From Humulus lupulus (taxonomy: Eukaryota > Streptophyta > Magnoliopsida > Rosales > Cannabaceae), in assembly GCF_963169125.1 (NCBI RefSeq), contig NC_084794.1:224313409-224377408 (forward strand): a stretch of 64,000 nucleotides of DNA, written 5' to 3'. A program made the position numbers and the translations under genes. Of this stretch, positions 43,182 to 55,412 are shown one piece after another. The notes under the pieces are model-generated. The model made no database searches. It was not told the origin of the DNA and saw only the letters and a list, made by a program, of their open reading frames with translations. How positions within the stretch are numbered: the first letter of the stretch is position 1; the number at the start of each line of letters is the position of its first letter.

Positions 43182-44747
43182 ACTCAGACTGAGGCGGAGG
43201 CTAGCCCCTCAATTGTGACAGGTCAGATTTCTAGTGCTGGGTCTTTGTATACTGCATTGTTTGATTCGGGAGCTACCCACTCGTTTGTGTCTGCTAGGGT
43301 GATAGATCAGCTATGTAGACCTAGTGTTGTGTATGCTAGGGGTTTTCAGACTTTGTTTCCAACTAGGGAACTTGTAGTCTCTAGGAGATGGATTAAGGAT
43401 TTACCAGTAGAGGTAGATGGTAGGGAATTGTCTATTGATCTGATTGAGCTTGCGATGGGTGACTTTGATATGATCTTAGGAATGGATTGGTTAGCAAAAT
43501 ATGGGGAAACGATTGACTGCAAGCGCAAGATGGTGACTTTTGAACCAGAAGGGGAGGTACCCTTTGTATTCGTGGGGATGTCTAGTGGACCGCGAATACC
43601 TATTATTTCAGCATTGATGGCTAGAGACCTGATGCAGGAAGGTTGCATAGGATTCTTGGCAAATGTTGTGGACACCTCTAGGGTTAAGTCGGTTGGACCA
43701 GGTGAGACTAGATTGGTGTGTGAATTTCCAGATTTATTTCCAACAGATCTACCAGGCTTGCTGCCGCAGCGGGAGATTGACTTTGTTATTGAGTTAGTGC
43801 CAGGGGTGGAGCTAGTGTCTAGGACGCCTTACAGAATGGCTCCAGCAGAGTTAAAGGAGTTGAAGATTCAGTTGCAAGAATTACTTGATTTGGGGTTCAT
43901 CAAACCGAGTTTCTCGCCATGGGGTGCTCCAGTGTTGTTTGTTAAGAAGAAGGATGGATCTCTTAGGATGTGCATTGACTACAGGGAGCTGAACAAGCTA
44001 ACTATTAAGAATAAGTATCCACTTCCTAGGATCGATGATTTATTTGATCAGTTACAGGGGAGTGCGGTGTTTTCTAAGATTGATCTTCGGTCAGGTTACC
44101 ATCAATTAAGGATTAAAGAGGAGGACATACCAAATACCGTTTTCCGCACGAGGTATGGACATTATGAATTCCTGGTTATGTCCTTTGGATTAACCAATGC
44201 CCCAGCAGCTTTTATGGATATGATGAATATGATTTTCAAGGATTATTTGGATAAGTTTGTGACTGTATTCATCGACGACATCTTGGTGTACTCTCAGTCA
44301 GAGACGAAGCATGAGCAACATCTGCAGTTGGTTTTACAATGGTTAAGGGAGCATAAGTTATATGCTAAGTTCAGCAAGTGTGAGTTTTGGCTACCGCAAG
44401 TCACGTTTCTAGGTCACATCATCGGTATGGAGGGGATTCTGGTTGATCAAAGTAAGACTGAGGCAGTTAGAGATTGGCCTAGACCGAGCAATGTTCCTGA
44501 AGTGAGGAGTTTTCTGGGTTTAGCAAGACATTATCGGCGGTTTGTTGAGGGGTTCTCCAGAATAGCTACGCCTTTGACAGAACTGACAAAGAAGAAGACA
44601 AGGTATCTCTGGACAGACAGATGTGAGAACAATTTTAAAGAGTTGAAGCGACAACTGATCACTGCGCCAGTGTTGAGTCTGCCAACAGATAATGAGAAGT
44701 TTGTGTTTACTGTGATGCTTCCAGACAGGGTTTGGGGTGTGTGTTGA
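43182..44747 (+). pseudogene. pol: chromovirus protease and reverse transcriptase
   Basis: Open from 43182 to a TGA at 44745-44747, over 500 codons. Protease: [20 protein letters not shown] and [102 protein letters not shown] and the catalytic [10 protein letters not shown] near residue 350 of the 43215-44747 frame, then [22 protein letters not shown] and connection seem complete. A 1-nt frameshift near 44710 puts the RNase H part ([19 protein letters not shown]) in another frame. Best preserved pol in the window. Confidence 0.95.
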
Positions 44748-45110
44748 TGCAAGTTGGTAAGGTGATAGCCTAATGCATCGAGACAGTTAAAGGAGTATGA
44801 GTAGAGGTATCCCACACATGATCTGGAGCTGGCAGCGGTGGTATTCGCACTTAAGATTTGGAGACATTATTTGTATGGTGTGAAGTGTGAGATATACACC
44901 GACCATAAAAGTTTGAAATATTTATTTACTCAGAAGGTCTAAATATGCGCCAGAGACGGTGGCTAGAGTTGGTTAAGGATTATGATTGTGATATCCTATA
45001 CCATCCTGGGAAGGCTAATGTAGTGGCTGATGCATTGAGTCGGAGAGGCCCAGGACAGTTGTTCAGCTCAAGACATATACCTGATAAGCTGGCTGGAGGA
45101 AGTTACTAGA
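44710..45110 (+). pseudogene. pol: chromovirus RNase H, frameshifted
   Basis: After the frameshift: [19 protein letters not shown] and stop, then [34 protein letters not shown] and stop, then [20 protein letters not shown] and [17 protein letters not shown]. The acidic RNase H positions (DAS, DLEL, TDHKSL) and the [14 protein letters not shown] hallmark at the end are present over several frames. Followed by LAGGSY and the assembly gap. Confidence 0.9.
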
Positions 45111-45310
45111 NNNNNNNNNNNNNNNNNNNNNNNNNNNNNNNNNNNNNNNNNNNNNNNNNNNNNNNNNNNNNNNNNNNNNNNNNNNNNNNNNNNNNNNNNN
45201 NNNNNNNNNNNNNNNNNNNNNNNNNNNNNNNNNNNNNNNNNNNNNNNNNNNNNNNNNNNNNNNNNNNNNNNNNNNNNNNNNNNNNNNNNNNNNNNNNNNN
45301 NNNNNNNNNN
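45111..45310. other. assembly gap (200 N)
   Basis: A round 200-base run of N, so the true length is unknown. It sits where the integrase and chromodomain (normally about 1.3-1.5 kb) belong. Confidence 0.98.
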
Positions 45311-45405
45311 AGGCGACATGGGAACTGGAATCAGACATGCGGGAGTGGTATCTCGAGTTGTTCAGGTAATTTCGAGGACAAAATCTGTGTAAGGGAGGGG
45401 ATAGT
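45311..45405 (+). pseudogene. pol: chromovirus pol C-terminal tail and polypurine tract
   Basis: EATWELESDMREWYLELF-type sequence (45312-45366) is the last segment after integrase and chromodomain in Tekay-like elements. It ends about 30 bp before the polypurine tract AAGGGAGGGGATAG (45391-45404) that borders the 3' LTR. Confidence 0.8.
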
Positions 45406-47645
45406 TGTAGCGACCCAAATTTGCTAATAAGGCTTGGAGCCTTGATTAGTGTGCCTGGAGGGCAATAATTGTTATACTGTATTAATTAATGTGAATTTAA
45501 TGAATATGTGGTTAGAATGCATTTTTATGTGATTAAATATGCATGTTGGCCCATTTAGTTCTCAGGGGCATATTTGTAATTTTAGCCCGTTGAGGGCATA
45601 AATGTGATATATGTGATATAATGGTGATATATTTGTGATGCACGTTCCAAGACGGTCCTAGGGAGATGATTAGCTAGAAAGTCACAACGGGGTCAAATAC
45701 CTGGTTCGGGAGGAGCCTAGGGGTATTTTGGGAATATTATTAAGTGATCGAGAATTATTGAGTAGCGATTACCAATAGCAATAGTTTAGACATGTCGGGA
45801 TTAAAATGGGGATTTTTAGGCACATTTGAGGATTTAGCGGGATGTGTTAAAAGGCTAAATCGCCCTTGGTGGTATATGAGGACTTGGGGTAACTTAAAGG
45901 GGTAAGTGGGTTTTTTGGCAGCTGGTTATGTAGAGATAGGGATTGAGGAAATGTTGGAACGGTTTAGAAAAGGGCAAAGGAAAGAAAAGAAACAGAACTT
46001 CTCAGCCACTCTCTCTCCCATGCGATTTCTCTTTTCTCTCCTTGGTGGTTGAGAACTTGCTGAGTTTTGAGGATTTTGGGCTAGTGAATTGGAGGAATTT
46101 GGAGGCTGTGGTGAGGAAAGTTATCTCAAAGGTGTGCTAAGGTCAGAGGTAAAGAGTTCGTCTCTGTTTTTTTTAGTTTCTAAGCTTAATTTTTAAAGAT
46201 TGATAATGGAAGCTGAAAGTTGGTTTGTGGCTAGTTAGTGTGGGAATTCAGTTTGGGGAACAAGAGGAATTGGCTTGGAGTTGGATTTCGAGGAGGCTCA
46301 GGGACGAATTTCTACTTGAGGTAAGGGTTTCATGCATCTCTGTTTGGTTGATTGCTGGTGTGGTTTAAGAATTCTGAGGGATGGTTTAAGTTTTATAAAG
46401 TTTTAAACCAATTTGTGAATTATGGGTTTGATTGTGTGTTTAGGCTTGTTAGATGTTTTTTATGGGGTTTTGGATTGAATTTGGGACTTAGGTATGCATT
46501 GGTATTGATTTGGGTGTGTTTTGGCTCGGGAAAATGTTGGGGAAAAAGCCAGATTTCTGGGTTTGCGAAGGGGCACTGCGACCCTTAAGGGCTAGTGCCG
46601 CGGCGCTAGGCCATTTCTGGGCAGGGGAAATTTTAGTTTTTAGGCTTTTTTCCCAGGGGGCTCGGGGGACGCTTCCGCCACCTTGTGTGGGGATCCGGGA
46701 GGTCCCGAGAGCTCGAGATTGGTTCCGGAAGATGTTTTCGAATTGATTAGTATTGGGAGTGTTATTTGTGTGGTGTGACTAGATTCTTAGTGTGGCTCGG
46801 ATTAGAGGACCGTGCTCGAGGGTTCAGTGCTCAAGAAGCTCGGGACACAGGTAAGAAAGCTGTTGTACCCATAGAGCTGGGCGAGGCCCCATAGTTGTGT
46901 TGCAGGGCACGACCCTATATGATTATGTGTTGGGTGTAGCCCATTGATTATGTTAGTATATGTTTAAGTTATGTTTTAATTATGCTGTGTATGCATATAT
47001 GTGAATGATCGGCTACGGCCGGGAACGGCGAAGGCCGGAAACGACAAGGGGCCGGGAGAAGCGTTTAGCACGCAGAGTGCGAGTTGCTACGGTAAGACCC
47101 TAAAGGATACCTGGGATATCCTTACGGTGTAGACCGCAACCCAGGGCCTGGTAAAGTGCCTGGGACGGCTTGGCCGTATGTGTTTAGCTTGTTGGCGAAT
47201 TTGTTATATGCTGAATGGTTTATATGCATATGTTATATATCTATGTGGAGTTTTCTTGCTGGGCTTCGGCTCACGGGTGCTCTGTGGTGCAGGTAAGGGC
47301 AAAGGGATAGTCAACTGACCGTGAGTATGGAGAGCCCGAGGCGGCGCGTACATGTCTGGTCTGCCCAGCTGCCACGGCCAGGGGTATTTTTGGAAGTTGT
47401 TTGTAAAGAACCCTATTTTGTCGTATAGTTGACTTAAAGTATATTTTGAGTTGTAAATATTTATAAACGGTATTTTGGGATCCCAAATGTTAAACGTTTT
47501 ATGATTTTCAATAAATGGAATTATTTTCAAATTTTATGTCTCTGTTTATGATTTGATTACACGTTTGCCTTAAAACGTCGGTTAGCGAGTTAAAAGCACG
47601 TTTTAAACTCACTTAGTAACGGCTCTAAGGATGTAGGGCATTACA
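45406..47645 (+). repeat. 3' LTR of chromovirus
   Basis: 2240 bp, collinear with 39400-41733, 94 bp shorter. Most of the difference is the missing GC-rich repeat stretch near 46575, plus small indels (for example an extra ATATGTGAT near 45610). Confidence 0.93.
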
Positions 47646-50600
47646 GGTTCTATCTCTTCGACCAGAAGATTTCTAATATGGCCCGAGAACAAGGTGCCTC
47701 CGAAGACAGTGCATGGAAGGGAGCCAAAGAACCAGTTTGGGAGTTAGTCGTTCATCCCGACAATCAAGTGGCGGAGAGGCCCGAAACGCACGAAGACAGG
47801 GGGTTAACTATGGAGGAAGTTAATAGAGCCCCGCTTCCACACCCTACACAAACGTATGAGGGCGATGGGTTCGAAGCAAAGGATTAGCGTACTCTGCTTT
47901 GATACCTTGATGCCATTGAGGCTATCATGGGGCACTACTCGGTCGGGGACAAGTGTCTCATCCGCCTCTGTCGGGAGTCCGAAAGAGCGCATCGCAGCGT
48001 CAACAGCTTGGGCGCCTGGAGCCTGGCCCACCTGATGGCAGGGGCTACCCCACCCCTTAAACAATATTTTGTGAACTTCTTGAAGTTCGTGGGGATAGAT
48101 CATTTTCAGCTTTCCCCCAACAACTACAAAGTGCTCGCGGGGATGTACATTCTGTATTGGAAGCATTAATGGCCCGAGCCTTTGCCGGCGGAGATCCTCT
48201 GCTTCTACAGCTTCCGCACCACTCCACAGAAGAAGAAAACCAACCGAGATGGGTACTATGCCCTAGCGAAGTACACGGCCTCATCGCTCGACTACAAGAC
48301 TCCTCACCATAACAAGAATCATTCTTGGGATCACAAGGGCGCCTTCTTCTTCACGAATGACTTCCTTACTCGTAGCAATCCGATCGTGATTCTTGACTTC
48401 GCCAAAGTTGGTGAGTGTCTTCCCAACCATGTTATCTTTCACATTTTTAGGGCTTTTTATGTTTTCGACACTTAGTCAATTCGTTTGAATAGGTCCTTTC
48501 TGCTGAACCCACTACGTCCAACTCTTTGAGGACCATCTCCAGGGGATGAAAGATCTCCCCAACTGAGATTTAGTCATTAGCGTCTTGGTAATTGAAGCAA
48601 ACCTCATTAGTCCAGGGCTTCTCAACGTAGAACAAAGAATCAGCAACCTGGAGCTGACCAAATATTGCTAGTTTAAAAAGTCTCGGGAGTTGGCATCCGT
48701 AATATCAACTACATAGATGGGTAGGCCTAGAGGGCTTTACAAATGCGGCTGGCGGAGGAAAGGCTGGAGAATATGCATGCCGCGCAAGAAGCCTGAGAAG
48801 CCCAGGAGGATCGAGAGCTTGAGGAAGAGCTTCAGGTGGGTATGGAAGCCTCGCACGCTACTCCAAGTAAACTACCCCTCACCCTGTATCATGCTCCTCG
48901 GGTAGGGTATAGGATAAGTCTTGAGCATATTTGGGCCTCCCCAACTCTCCTTCGCTGTGGACAAATTTCATATTGGCGCTGGACTAGGGAAGAATTCCAA
49001 GATTTCATAGATTTAATAGACGTGTATCTCCACCGCCCGAGGAGATAGTCAACTCCTCGGGGCTTTATACACCTAGACCTAGTGATGTCTTTCAACTCGA
49101 ACTGGTTTTGCCAATATGGCATCAACATGAATTGTGAGGTCGGAAATAGGATAAGACACCCTCACTGTCTGCACCAAGGCTTAACTCACGGTGGGCCTCC
49201 AAGTATCTTATGTTATGGCATTAATTTACTGTGGGGAAATACACTAACTGTTTAATTTGTTCTTGTAGCTCATATGGGGTTAGCTGACATTGCCAAGTCC
49301 GCCCTAAGGTGAGCACCTCCAAGCTCTTCACTGAGAGAGGGGTCGTCGCGCCCTCAGGAGCATCCAGAAACCCCTCCTCCAGCCAAGAGGCAAAGGGTCC
49401 TTACTCCCCCCACAACCATTCCTGAAGTCGATCCACCCCTGGTACTAAAGATCCCCTCCTTACCCAGGTCAGAAGAGGCGGTCCAAGACATGGGGCAAGA
49501 GGCAGTCCAAGAGGCGGTCCAAGGCTCAGAGCAAGAGGCGGTGCCACCCCATATCCATCTTCTGGTGTATCCCGAGAAATATGAGGGGCCCTTGCTAGAG
49601 TAACACTAGAAAATGCTTCAACATTTTGAAGCAAGGCTGGAGGAAGGTAATAAGGCCATGCACGAGACAGTCAAGGCCCTTCGCCAACTTAAGCCACCCT
49701 AAGAGAGGCCAGACGTTCCTCCAATAGGTCGGACCGAGCTGGAGACTTTATTCTTTGCTAAGCTAGGCAAGATCGTTTCCCCTCTCGTCGCCGAGCTCGT
49801 TCAAGGGGTCAGCTCCAACAACGAGGCCTCTTTTGTGGCCTCATTCCGATACACTTATGTCCGAGTAAGTTATTCATTCTCACATTCTAATTCAATTCAG
49901 CAATGCTTTAGGCTAACCTTTTCCTTTTTTTTTTGTAGTCCGCCCTGGCCTACCAACGCTTGGGAGACATCATGATATAGAATTCATATGAACTCCAGAG
50001 GTCCTGGGACAAAATAACCTCTCTCAAGGAGAAACTCCATGGCCCTCGGAAAGACCTTGCCCGAGCCCAGGTTGCCCTTGAAGCCGAGCAAAAATGCTCT
50101 CGGGAGCTTGAAGAAGTTGTCCAGAAGGGCACCGAGGACATGCAATGGGCCAAGGAGGAAACATAAATGGCCACAGAGAGTATCCAGCGAGCCCAAGAGG
50201 AGGTTAAGAAGGCCACAGCTGAGGTCGCTTGAGTGGTCCTTGAAAACTCCCAACTACAGGAGCAGGCTAAGGAGGCCATCAACCGATCTGAGCTAGGGGA
50301 GAGAAAAGCTCTCCATGCCATGGAGATGAACAAGTCCTCTCGGTGTCGGGCGGAAAAGCTGGAGAAAGAAGTTGAGACAATAGTCGAGGATGGCTTCTAT
50401 GTGGCCTGGTGTCACTACCAAGACATGAGCTTGGATTTCACTAGAGAGCCCGAGAAGTATAGAATCCTCTTCGAAGAGTGTCTTCGAGCAACCCAGGCTG
50501 TGGAATCTGCTTCAGCTGCCGAGGTGATCCAAGTGGCTAAAACAGCCGAGGCAATCCCGTCTACCGAGGCCATCCCGCTAACTAAGGCGACTTTGGCTAC

Positions 50601-50813
50601 TGAAACGATCCAGGTAGAGGGTGTCCCAAGTACAGACCCAATCATTGACCTGGTGGAGAAGATCCCCAAGGACTGTTCATAATTTTTATACTTAGGCCTG
50701 CGTGCCATAACTTATTGGGGTATATACAAACAACACTCGAGCCCCTGAGCATAGTTGTAATTACTTTCCCGTTTAAGAATTATGCAGCTTGCCTTGCTTT
50801 TTTAATTTGGTTT

Positions 50814-51270
50814 GGTTCTATGAATTCAACACAACCTAATTGCCACAAGAATAAGCACTCAAACCATTTGAAAAACTTGGTTCTATAAATTCAACATAAC
50901 ACTACTTCCACGAGAACAAGAACTCAATTGGTTTTAAGCATTTGGTTCTATAAATTCAACGTAACACGAATGCAACGAGAACAAGAACTCAAACCATTTT
51001 AAACACTTGGTTCTATAAATTCAACGTAACATGACTGTCACGAGAACAAGAACTCAAATCGTTTTAGACACAAGGTTCTATAAATTCAACGTAACATGAC
51101 TGCCACGAGAACAAGAACTCAAATCACTTAAAACACCTGGTTCTATTAATTCAAGATAACATGACTGCCATGAGAACAAGAACTCAAATCACTTAAAACA
51201 CCTGGTTCTATAAATTCAACGTAACATGACTGCCACGAGAACAAGAACTCAAACCATTTTAAAAGTGATT
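50814..51270. repeat. 65-bp tandem repeat of element A, 7 units
   Basis: GGTTCTA starts at 50814, 50879, 50944, 51009, 51074, 51139 and 51204: exactly 65 bp apart each time. Core GGTTCTATAAATTCAACGTA and CACGAGAACAAGAACTCAAA. Two more units than the array in element B, with higher similarity among the right-hand units, as expected from recent array growth. Confidence 0.95.
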
Positions 51271-52560
51271 CTAGCGTTTAGTGTCTCTTGTAAGCTCATA
51301 GTCCTAGAAGTAACTTTAACGAGAAATTTACTATTGGTCCTAACTCGGCGTCCTATGTCCCCGCAATCCAAAGATTCAGTCTATCAAGGGGCCTTGCAGG
51401 TGAAACTGCTTGCCCCCGAGTACGCACTACTCGGGAGGTCATGCAAGGGTTTCAACACTGCTCTCTGAGTGCATATCTTGTCACTTCCAGATTGTCTCAC
51501 ACCTCCTCGGGCTCAACGTCCTCGGGAGATGATGTTAGCGAGGTGCCCAAGCATAAATGGCTTGGGCATCCGTCCATATCTTGTAGATTAGGATTTGGTT
51601 ATTACTCCTCGGGTGTGTGCTGTCCTCGAGAGGTAATCTGAATCTCTAAGTTTGCGTTATTGGACTTTTGTGCTGGGTTTCCTCCAGGTTTCCTGTGGAA
51701 TCAGGTGACATTAGGGGTGCTTCGCTCGTCGACTAGCCAAGCTCCCCATGTGATGGATCTCCCAGGCTTTCGTCCAGGCTCCTTAGGCACAATGTTCACG
51801 AGAGCTGTCCCAAGTTTCCCTAGTGGCCAAATAAGAGGTACTCGACCTTTCGTTCGCATCTCGAGATAAAGAGACTTGATCAGAACTCCTCAAGCTCGGT
51901 GTCCATGGGAGGTGACCAAAGTCCATTCTCGTGCTACTAGGATTGTCTAATTTCTAGGTGTTAAGCCTATTCTGCTTAGTCTCCTAGGTTAGATTCGATT
52001 AGTTTTCTAGGTATTTTCTATACCCGGGGTGACGATACTAGGCTTACTAAGCTTTAAAAACTTTGTTTCCTAGGACGTTCCCAAACCCCATGGCCCCATG
52101 TGATTGGAGACTTGTCTGCAATCACTTGTCCAGGCGAGCAGGTGCACTTGCATAACATTAATAAGGTAAAGGAAAGCAAAAGATATAAGCAGACAATAAA
52201 TTTCTCATCGTGTTTTACATACACGGTATCCATTAAGTGTGCCCGAAGGCTACAAAGGGTATTACATAAATAAATAATGCTTGCTACTCATATAATTGGT
52301 AATACCAGCGTAGATGTTTGACATTCCAGGTGTGAGGAATTAGCTCTCCACTTAGTCAGGCTAACTTGTATGTTGCCAGATACACAATGCTCTCAACTTA
52401 GTATGAACCTTCCCAGTTAGGTTTCAGCACTCCTGCACTCCAAACTTTCTATCCGTAAATTTGGAGTTAAAATACCTGGCTACCTTCTGCTGGTAGGATG
52501 CTACCCGAAGCTGAGAAGCTTCGCGCAGCTCCTCCGTGAGGTCCGGGGATTTCTGAAGTA
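51271..52560. other. 3' untranslated region of element A
   Basis: About 1.3 kb between tandem repeat and integrase without supported reading frame. Collinear with element B apart from the solo LTR there. Confidence 0.6.
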
Positions 52561-52593
52561 AAGCATGGTTCGTGGTTGGGTCATACGTATCCG

Positions 52594-53115
52594 TCAGTGT
52601 GTGGAGATTGCTGCCTTAACTAGGAGCATAGCCTCATACCCGTAGGCCATAGAGAAGGGAGAATGGTCAGTGGAGGTCCTAGCAGTGGTGTGGTAGCTCC
52701 ACAATGCTCTAGGTAGCTCCTCAGGCCACGCTCCTTTTGCTTGCTCCAACCTTTTCTTCAAAGTGTACTTGAGTGTCTTCTTCACTGTTTCCACTTGGCC
52801 ATTGGTCTGCGGATGGGCCACGAAGAAAAAGCTCTTGATAACTCCATTCCGTTGACAGAAGTTTGTAAATACTTCACTGTCGAACTGTAATCCATTGTCG
52901 GAGACTATCTTCCTCGGGAGCCCGTACCGGCAAACGATGTTCTTGATGACAAAGTCCAAGGCCTTTTTAGAGGTGATTGTAGTGAGTGGCTCAGCTTCAA
53001 CCCAGTTTTTGAAGTAGTCGACGACCACTACAACATATTTCACTCCTCCTTTCCCTGTAGGCAAGGATCCAATAAGGTCGATGCCCCACACAGCAAAGGG
53101 CCATGGGCTGGTCAT
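52594..53115 (-). pseudogene. pol: integrase core of element A, catalytic triad intact
   Basis: 173 open codons on the minus strand. D13 (VWGIDLIGSLPTGKGG), D73 (CRYGLPRKIVSDNGLQFDSE) and E109 (AHPQTNGQVETVKKTLKYTL) form the DD35E triad with the exact 35-residue spacing. GAWPEELPRALWSYHTTART and STDHSPFSMAYGYEAMLLVK follow. The upstream zinc-binding part (about 53120-53290) is recognisable but its second Cys pair is lost (KKYDKH, then stop), and the C-terminus ends early. The core is well preserved; the protein as a whole is not functional. Confidence 0.9.
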
Positions 53116-53745
53116 CTATGTAAGTTTATTTTTAGGCGCTCGGGGGATGTTGGTGAAGTGCTAATGCTTGTCGTATTTCTTGACATAATCTATCGCATCT
53201 CCGTTCATGGTGGGCCAAAAGTATCCTTGCCTTAAGATCTTTTTGGAAAGGCTCTGTCCCCCAGCGTGATCTCCAGAAAATCCTTCGTGTACTTCTCATA
53301 GTATCAGACTGGATTCTTGCTTGGAGACACACCGAAGCAAAGGCAAAGAGTAACCTCTCCTATAAAGCCTATTGTCCATGATTATGTACCTCGGTACTTG
53401 ATAAAGCAGCTTTCGATCTGCCTTCTTATCCTGGGCCAGCTCCCCGAAGACGAGATATTTAACTATTGGCTCCATCCACCCATCATAGGGTTGTATAGAC
53501 TCCACCTCGTATGGAGCTGATATACTCAGAGACTCCAATTAATCAATGGGGAACACATTGATCAACTTATCATCTTTGGTTGTGGCCACCTTGGCCAGGG
53601 CGTCAGCATTTGACTTCTGCTCCCGCGGCACCTGCTGAATAGTGAATCTTCAGAAGTTATGCATCATTTCTTGAGCCTTTGACAGGTACGCTTCCATCTT
53701 TGTTCCCTAGGCCTAGTACTCTTTGAGAACTTGGTTCACAACAAG

Positions 53746-54440
53746 TTAGGAATCGCTATAGATCTCGAGGCCCTCGACCTTGAGCTCCAGTGCCACGTGA
53801 AGCCCAACGATTAAGGCTTCATATTCTGCTTCATTGTTAGAGGTGCTAAACCCAAAGCAGAGGGCACTGTGCACTCTGTGCCCTTCGGGGGAAACCAAAA
53901 TAAGTCCAGCCCTGACACCATTTTCGTTCGAAGACCCATCAACGAACAACTTCTAGGCTGGTCCGACCACTGGGGTACCCTCAGTCTTCTACAGATTCCT
54001 TGTGCACTCGGTGATGAAATCAGCGAGTGCCTGACCTTATATGGCAGTCCTTGGTTGGTAGGTGATGTCGAACTGACTTAACTCCACCAACCACTTCAAG
54101 AGTCTTCCTGATGACTCAGGTTTTCGAAGGACTTGCCTGAGGGGATGGTTTGTGAGGACCTTAATCGGATGTTCCTGGAAGTGGGTCTTAGCTTTCGAGA
54201 GGCCACCATTAAGAAAAAAGTTAATTTCTCCATTAGCGGGTACCTAGACACTGCCCCAAGGAGTATTTTCCTAACATAATAGATGGGGTGCTCAACGCGG
54301 CTTTCTTCCCTTCCTAATGCAGCATTGATGGCATCCTCCTAGACAACCATATAGAGTAGGAGAGGTTCTCCATCTACTAGCATGGATAGGATTGGAGGAT
54401 TTTCCATGTGAGCCTTGAGCTGTTGGAACGCCTATTCGCA
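53746..54440 (-). pseudogene. pol: RNase H and second (archaeal-type) RNase H of element A
   Basis: 53746-53949 reads FVDGSSNENGVRAGLILVSP, EGHRVHSALCFGFS and SNNEAEYEALIVGLHVALEL, then YSDS: the extra aRNH domain with DGSS, the E of EAEYEA and the D of YSDS. The usual RNase H lies to its right (54080-54440) as fragments matching element B (RLLKW-V-LSQFDITY). Order RT, RNase H, aRNH, integrase is that of Tat elements. Confidence 0.82.
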
Positions 54441-54686
54441 CTTTTCCGACCACTCAAATCTCTGACTTCCTCGGAGGACATTAAAGAATGGAATGCAATT
54501 GTCCATTGCCTTGGAGACAAAATGAATCAATGCTGCGATCCTCCCTATCAGGCTTTGCATGTCCTTATGCTTCCACGGAGATGGCATCTCAATTATGGCC
54601 TTGATCTTTTCGGGGTTGGCCTCAATTCCCCAAGCACTGACAATGAAGCCGAGGAACTTACCAGAGGTAACCCGAAATGTGCACTT

Positions 54687-55295
54687 TTAGGGATTTATTT
54701 TCATCCTGATCCGATTGAGCACTGTGAAATCCTCAGTCAAGTCGCTCACATGGTCAGGGGTGGTCCTATACTTGACCAACATATCGTCCACATAAACCTC
54801 CATGTTTCTCCCCAACTGGTTTTTGAACATCTTGTTAACCAATGTTTGGTAGGTGGCTCCTGCATTTTTCAGTTTGAAAGGCATCACAATGTAACAATAG
54901 ACACCTTTATTGGTTTGAAAGCTAGTGTGTTGTTGATCCGCGACATGCATGGATATCTGGTTGAATCCCGAGTATGCGTCCATGAATTACAACAACTCGT
55001 AGCAAGATGTGGCGTCGACCATCTAGTCTATCTTGGGGAGTGGGAAGCAGTCCTTCGTACAAGCCTTGTTAAGGTCCAACAAATCAATTCATGTCCTCCA
55101 GGTGTCATTTGGCTTTGGCACGATAAATTCGTTGGAGAGGAGCTTGTCCACCTCGGCCTTGAGGGACTTTTTCCGAGTTTGGTCAAATATTCGTTGCTTC
55201 TGCTGGATAGGCGGAAAGCTATAATCGATATTCAAGGCATGGAATATGATGTTCATATCAATACTAGTCATGTCAGAATGTGACCATGGGAACAC
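54687..55295 (-). pseudogene. pol: reverse transcriptase of element A
   Basis: Frame 54687-54983: MDAYSGFNQISMHVADQQHT, YCYIVMPFKLKNAGATYQTL, LGRNMEVYVDDMLVKYRTTP. FGLKN, normal in RT, is changed to FKLKN, but YVDD is intact. Upstream frame 55089-55295 holds LKAEVDKLLSNEFIVPKPND, with a frameshift between. Thumb sequence continues leftward to about 54470 in broken frames. Confidence 0.85.
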
Positions 55296-55412
55296 GTCTT
55301 GGTTTTCTCGGAGGAAGCCACCAATGCCTCTTGGACTTCCGTTTTCAAGCTTCCTCCAACTTTTATTTTTCTATTGGGGGTGGAGGAATCAAGAACTACC
55401 TCCTCTGTCGAT

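Larger units (their letters stand above)
39400..47645 (+). mobile_element. Tekay/Del-like chromovirus inserted in element A
   Basis: 8246 bp, plus strand. LTRs TGTAGCGACCC...GTTACA/ATTACA at 39400-41733 and 45406-47645, tRNA-iMet PBS, gag-pol in one frame, polypurine tract AAGGGAGGGGATAG. Target duplication GGTTT/GGTTC (39395-39399, 47646-47650) with one mismatch. Long LTRs above 2 kb, tRNA-Met priming and gag-pol in one frame fit the Tekay/Del chromoviruses. Integrase and chromodomain are absent from the assembled sequence because of the N gap. It interrupts the antisense gene of element A. Confidence 0.92.
38800..50682 (+). pseudogene. antisense accessory gene of element A (aORF), split by chromovirus
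   Basis: Leader intron 38983-39360 (GTAAGT donor, TACTAAC, TTAG acceptor) ends exactly before ATG 39361-39363. Thirteen codons on, the Tekay-like element (39400-47645) interrupts; the frame resumes at 47648 and continues as FYLFDQKISNMAREQGASED. Stops TAG 47885 and TGA near 47900 break it. Then HRSVNSLGAWSLAHLMAGAT, FVNFLKFVGIDHFQLSPNNY and YKVLAGMYILYWKH (stop) form the Transposase_28-like domain. Introns: 48411-48492 (82 bp, same as in B) and 49865-49938. The last exon carries coiled-coil sequence (LEKEVETIVEDGFYVAWCHY, DFTREPEKYRILFEECL) and a T/A/E-rich tail ending IPKDCS. The product is unknown; it converges on pol like additional ORFs of Tat elements. Confidence 0.72.

Noticed and set aside
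54408..55283. 291-codon plus-strand frame
   Set aside because: It is the complement of the element A reverse transcriptase region; the minus strand gives RT motifs, the plus strand none.
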